Below are positions 63,340-64,000 of a stretch of 64,000 bases of DNA, piece after piece; the first letter of the stretch is position 1, and every line of letters starts with the position of its first letter. The notes beneath the pieces are model-generated. The model was not told the DNA's origin, ran no database searches, and saw only the letters and a program-made list of their open reading frames with translations. The position numbers and the translations under genes were made by a program. The DNA is taken from contig CAVXVE010000037.1 in NCBI GenBank assembly GCA_963764955.1, forward strand, positions 1 through 64,000, written 5' to 3'. The stretch comes from Roseiarcus sp963764955. GTDB lineage: Bacteria; Pseudomonadota; Alphaproteobacteria; Rhizobiales; Beijerinckiaceae.

Positions 63340-64000
63340 CCGGCGAGGCTGGCGAAGGCGGACTGTCCGGCCCCAGGGAGCGGAGGCGGCGCCGCGGCGA
63401 GCCGCAGCAGAAGCGTCCGCCCCGCCTCGAGATCGACGGCTGGATCAATCTCGACAAGCCGACCGGCGTCTCCTCGACCCAGGCCGTCGGCCGGCTCAAG
63501 TTCCTGTTCAACGCCAAGAAGGCGGGCCACGCCGGCACGCTCGATCCGCTCGCCTCCGGCGTGCTGCCGGTCGCCTTGGGCGAAGCGACCAAGACCGTGC
63601 CTGTCGTTCAGGATGGGGCCAAATCCTACCGCTTCCGCGTGCGCTGGGGCGAGGAAAGCGCGACTGATGACGCCGAAGGGGAAATTGTCGCGCGCTCGGA
63701 CAAGCGCCCGTCCCCGGCCGAAATCGAAGGGCTGCTGCCGCGTTTCGTCGGCGCCATCCTGCAGACCCCGCCGACCTTTTCCGCCATCCGCATCGCCGGC
63801 GCTCGCGCTTACGACCTCGCCCGCGACGGCGAAACCTTCGAGATCGAGCCGCGCCCGATCAATGTCTACCGGCTCGAGCTCAAGTCGGCCGAGCCGGACA
63901 CAGCGGTGCTCGAGGCCGAATGCGGCAAGGGCGCCTACGTGCGCGCGATCGCGCGCGATCTCGGCCGCGCGCTCGGCTGCTATGGACATGTGATCGAATT
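63336..64000 (+). CDS. truB: tRNA pseudouridine(55) synthase, 3' end beyond the window
   Basis: Makes pseudouridine-55 in the T-loop of tRNAs. After a short basic N-terminal extension the sequence reads DGWINLDKPTGVSSTQAVGR, then AGHAGTLDPLASGVLPVALG with the catalytic Asp, ATKTVPVVQDGAKSYRFRVR, QTPPTFSAIRIAGARAYDLA and GAYVRAIARDLGRALGCYGH, all TruB blocks in order. Translationally coupled to rbfA. The window ends inside the gene. Confidence 0.93.
   Translation, partial: MTGEAGEGGLSGPRERRRRRGEPQQKRPPRLEIDGWINLDKPTGVSSTQAVGRLKFLFNAKKAGHAGTLDPLASGVLPVALGEATKTVPVVQDGAKSYRFRVRWGEESATDDAEGEIVARSDKRPSPAEIEGLLPRFVGAILQTPPTFSAIRIAGARAYDLARDGETFEIEPRPINVYRLELKSAEPDTAVLEAECGKGAYVRAIARDLGRALGCYGHVIE

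Noticed and set aside
62925..64000. An rbfA-truB gene fusion
   Set aside because: The uninterrupted frame results from one extra base near 63,315. The alternative frame gives a natural RbfA ending (GDEDKA, TGA) overlapping the truB ATG, as is usual in this operon.

Overview
The window reads as a GC-rich alphaproteobacterium, most likely a Hyphomicrobiales (Rhizobiales) member. This rests on the rimP-nusA-ylxR-infB-rbfA-truB operon with a Rhizobiales-type rimP leader, the bkd/PHB-type metabolic genes, DUF6494 and DUF1348 proteins, and a dispersed palindromic repeat between bkdB and lpdV. The genus cannot be fixed from the sequence.

Layout. Bases 1 to about 31,100 are an accessory region. It opens with an IS3-family element that an IS30-family element has split. 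A serine-recombinase remnant and an AT-rich membrane-protein gene follow, bracketed by an imperfect ~89-bp direct repeat. Next come an exported glycine-rich protein, an IS110-family and an IS630-family element, a broken PEP-CTERM protein and a GYG-repeat protein. From about 13 to 22 kb there are small or decayed genes, several with a defence flavour: a HEPN-like protein, a headless DrmB (DUF1998) protein, a probable reader plus DUF3883 nuclease, and three scattered remnants of one small antitoxin-like family. A leftward block then carries a cis-prenyltransferase, a COG4705 membrane protein, a PepSY protein and a two-component system. The region ends in two tyrosine recombinases with AlpA and zinc-ribbon partners, directly beside tRNA-Leu(CAG). 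This is the classic edge of an integrated island.

From tRNA-Leu rightwards the content is core-like. It holds a complete branched-chain 2-oxoacid dehydrogenase operon (bkdA1-bkdA2-bkdB-lpdV) and a class III adenylate cyclase. A flavin monooxygenase, enoyl-CoA hydratase, patatin phospholipase, 3-hydroxybutyrate dehydrogenase and ispG follow, then DUF1348, PaiB-like and Ohr proteins. After these lie a type I secretion ABC transporter/HlyD pair, two MAPEG proteins, an esterase, gabD with a MarR regulator, an acyl-CoA ligase with a TetR regulator, and finally the rimP-to-truB transcription/translation operon, cut by the window end inside truB.

A strong caution applies. At least eight otherwise intact core genes, including infB, rimP and rbfA, need exactly one inserted or deleted base to read through. 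Essential genes would not all be broken, so the assembly probably carries many single-base indels, and some apparent pseudogenes in the island may be intact in the organism. The nested IS, the beheaded hydrolase, the truncated DrmB and the multi-frame PEP-CTERM remnant go beyond what single indels explain.
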